From: B1SED10-16 sp046498365
GTDB taxonomy: Bacteria > Desulfobacterota > Desulfobacteria > Desulfobacterales > Desulfosalsimonadaceae
DNA length: 5,596 nucleotides
NCBI GenBank assembly: GCA_046498365.1
Contig: JAWOAV010000133.1
Span: 1 to 5,596 of the forward strand
Direction of reading: 5' to 3'
Part shown: piece by piece, positions 4,778 through 5,596 of the stretch
Layout of the letters: each line of letters opens with the position of its first letter
Position numbering within the stretch: position 1 is the first letter of the stretch
Program-made: the position numbers and the translations under genes
Notes under the pieces: generated by a model
The model's input: the letters and a program-made list of their open reading frames with translations, nothing else
Database searches by the model: none
What the model was told of the DNA's origin: nothing

Positions 4778-5596
4778 TTATTCGGAAAAAACCGCGACCC
4801 CGCCGCGCAGGGCGGCTTCGGCTTCCCGCACCATCCGTTCTACCAGTTCGACCACGGTGGGAATGTCGCTGATGCGCCCCACGGACTGGCCGATGGTGAG
4901 CATGGCCTCTTCGGCATTGCCGTCCTGCCAGACCTGGCGGGCCCTCTCGCCGGAGATCAGGGGCAGCAGTTCGGAAAGATCGCCGCCTTCGGCTTCGATT
5001 TTCGCGATTTTATCCATGATCTCGTTTTTCAGGGCGCGCACCTGGAGCCCGAACCCCGCCAGCAGCGTCTGGAGCTGAAGGGCGGTATCGGCCTCGGTTT
5101 TTTCCATGAGTACCTTGTAGATATTGGGGTGCACGCTGCTTTCCTTTGTGGCCAGAAAACGGGTGGCCATCATCACGCCGTCGGCCCCCAGGGCCAGGGC
5201 CGCGGCCAGGCTCCGGCCGTCGGCCATGCCGCCGGCGGCCAGCAGGGGAATATTTACGGCTTCCCGGACCTTTGGCACCAGCACCATGGTGGAAACATTG
5301 TCCTTGTGGGGAAACCCGCCCTCTTCAAACCCGGCGATGGTGACCGCGTCATAGCCGACTTTTTCCGCATGAACGGCGTGTTTGACGGTGCCGACCTTGT
5401 GGAGAACCTTGACCCCGGCATCTTTGGCCATGGGAATGAATTCCTGGCCCAGGAAGGTGTCCACCGGCGCCCCGGCGATTTCAATGGCCGTGACCTTTTT
5501 TTCGCAGCAGACCCGGAAAAAGTCCTGGAGCAGCTCCACCGGCAGGCGGATGGAGGGCATGGTGGTGATGTTGACGATAAACGGCTTGTCCGTGAG
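4778..5596 (-). CDS. Nitronate monooxygenase/FabK-like FMN flavoprotein (partial, N-terminus beyond the right edge)
   Basis: 272 residues are visible, ending at TAA 4778-4780. The frame stays open to the right edge: the residues before the internal ATG at 5560 read LTDKPFIVNITT, matching the family's TDKPFGVN-type strand, so that ATG is not the start. The fold is an FMN-binding TIM barrel. Recognisable blocks are AIEIAGAP, the central GYDAVTIAGFEEGG, and the phosphate-binding LLAAGGMADGRS with LGADGVMMATRF (around residues 106-135 counted from that ATG). Family members oxidise alkyl nitronates or, as FabK, reduce enoyl-ACP. At the usual active-site GGH the sequence reads GGFPH, so the catalytic His appears replaced by Phe, with a His two residues later. 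Activity is therefore uncertain, and it may act on another substrate such as an acyl-CoA. It converges with the TetR gene and is not clearly part of that regulon. Confidence 0.85.
   Translation of the reverse strand, partial: LTDKPFIVNITTMPSIRLPVELLQDFFRVCCEKKVTAIEIAGAPVDTFLGQEFIPMAKDAGVKVLHKVGTVKHAVHAEKVGYDAVTIAGFEEGGFPHKDNVSTMVLVPKVREAVNIPLLAAGGMADGRSLAAALALGADGVMMATRFLATKESSVHPNIYKVLMEKTEADTALQLQTLLAGFGLQVRALKNEIMDKIAKIEAEGGDLSELLPLISGERARQVWQDGNAEEAMLTIGQSVGRISDIPTVVELVERMVREAEAALRGGVAVFSE

Noticed and set aside
4763..4789. TTTTCC...GGAAAA inverted repeat between the convergent regulator and flavoprotein genes, as a bidirectional terminator
   Set aside because: The stem is only 6 bp, A/T-rich, with a 15-nt loop, and it runs into the flavoprotein coding end. 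Too weak to call.
5146..5343. Plus-strand open frames opposite the flavoprotein gene
   Set aside because: They are antisense readings of a GC-rich, well-supported coding region and show no family motifs.

Overview
The window looks like a chromosomal segment from an anaerobic bacterium, most likely a Desulfobacterota (deltaproteobacterial) sulfate reducer or relative. This is an inference from the gene mix: a cytoplasmic Mo/W-bisPGD oxidoreductase, a QueG-like 4Fe-4S protein, a TetR regulator and a nitronate-monooxygenase-type flavoprotein. No gene here fixes the taxonomy.

Layout, left to right. At 2-88 (+) is the last part of a reading frame that resembles the end of a histidine kinase ATPase domain. 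Facing it tail to tail is the N-terminal part of a periplasmic sulfatase (minus strand, start at 491). Its family homology stops at about position 92, so this edge holds a rearrangement or assembly junction. Positions 492-719 have no convincing gene but contain a 146-bp imperfect palindrome (520-665), bounded by TA, which looks like a small non-autonomous mobile or structured element. At 720-3886 (minus) is a two-gene operon: a molybdopterin oxidoreductase, then 37 nt later a QueG-like iron-sulfur protein. The intergenic stretch 3887-4062 is a compact divergent control region. It has two near-identical 18-bp operators with centres 51 bp apart and a sigma70-type promoter in each direction. At 4063-4761 (+) is a TetR-family regulator, whose mRNA is probably leaderless. 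At 4778-5596 (minus), convergent with it and running off the right edge, is a nitronate-monooxygenase/FabK-like flavoprotein in which the usual active-site His appears to be Phe.

How the parts fit: the TetR protein probably binds the two operators. One lies across the predicted start of the oxidoreductase operon and the other lies between the two -35 boxes, so the regulator would gate the operon in response to a small ligand, perhaps the enzyme's substrate. The oxidoreductase keeps a 4Fe-4S site and the full molybdopterin fold. The residue aligned to the metal ligand appears to be Ser rather than Cys or Sec. Its partner belongs to the QueG/reductive-dehalogenase-like group. The substrate cannot be read from the sequence. 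The regulated cassette of Mo/W enzyme plus QueG-like protein, and the palindrome, are the most interesting parts of the window.
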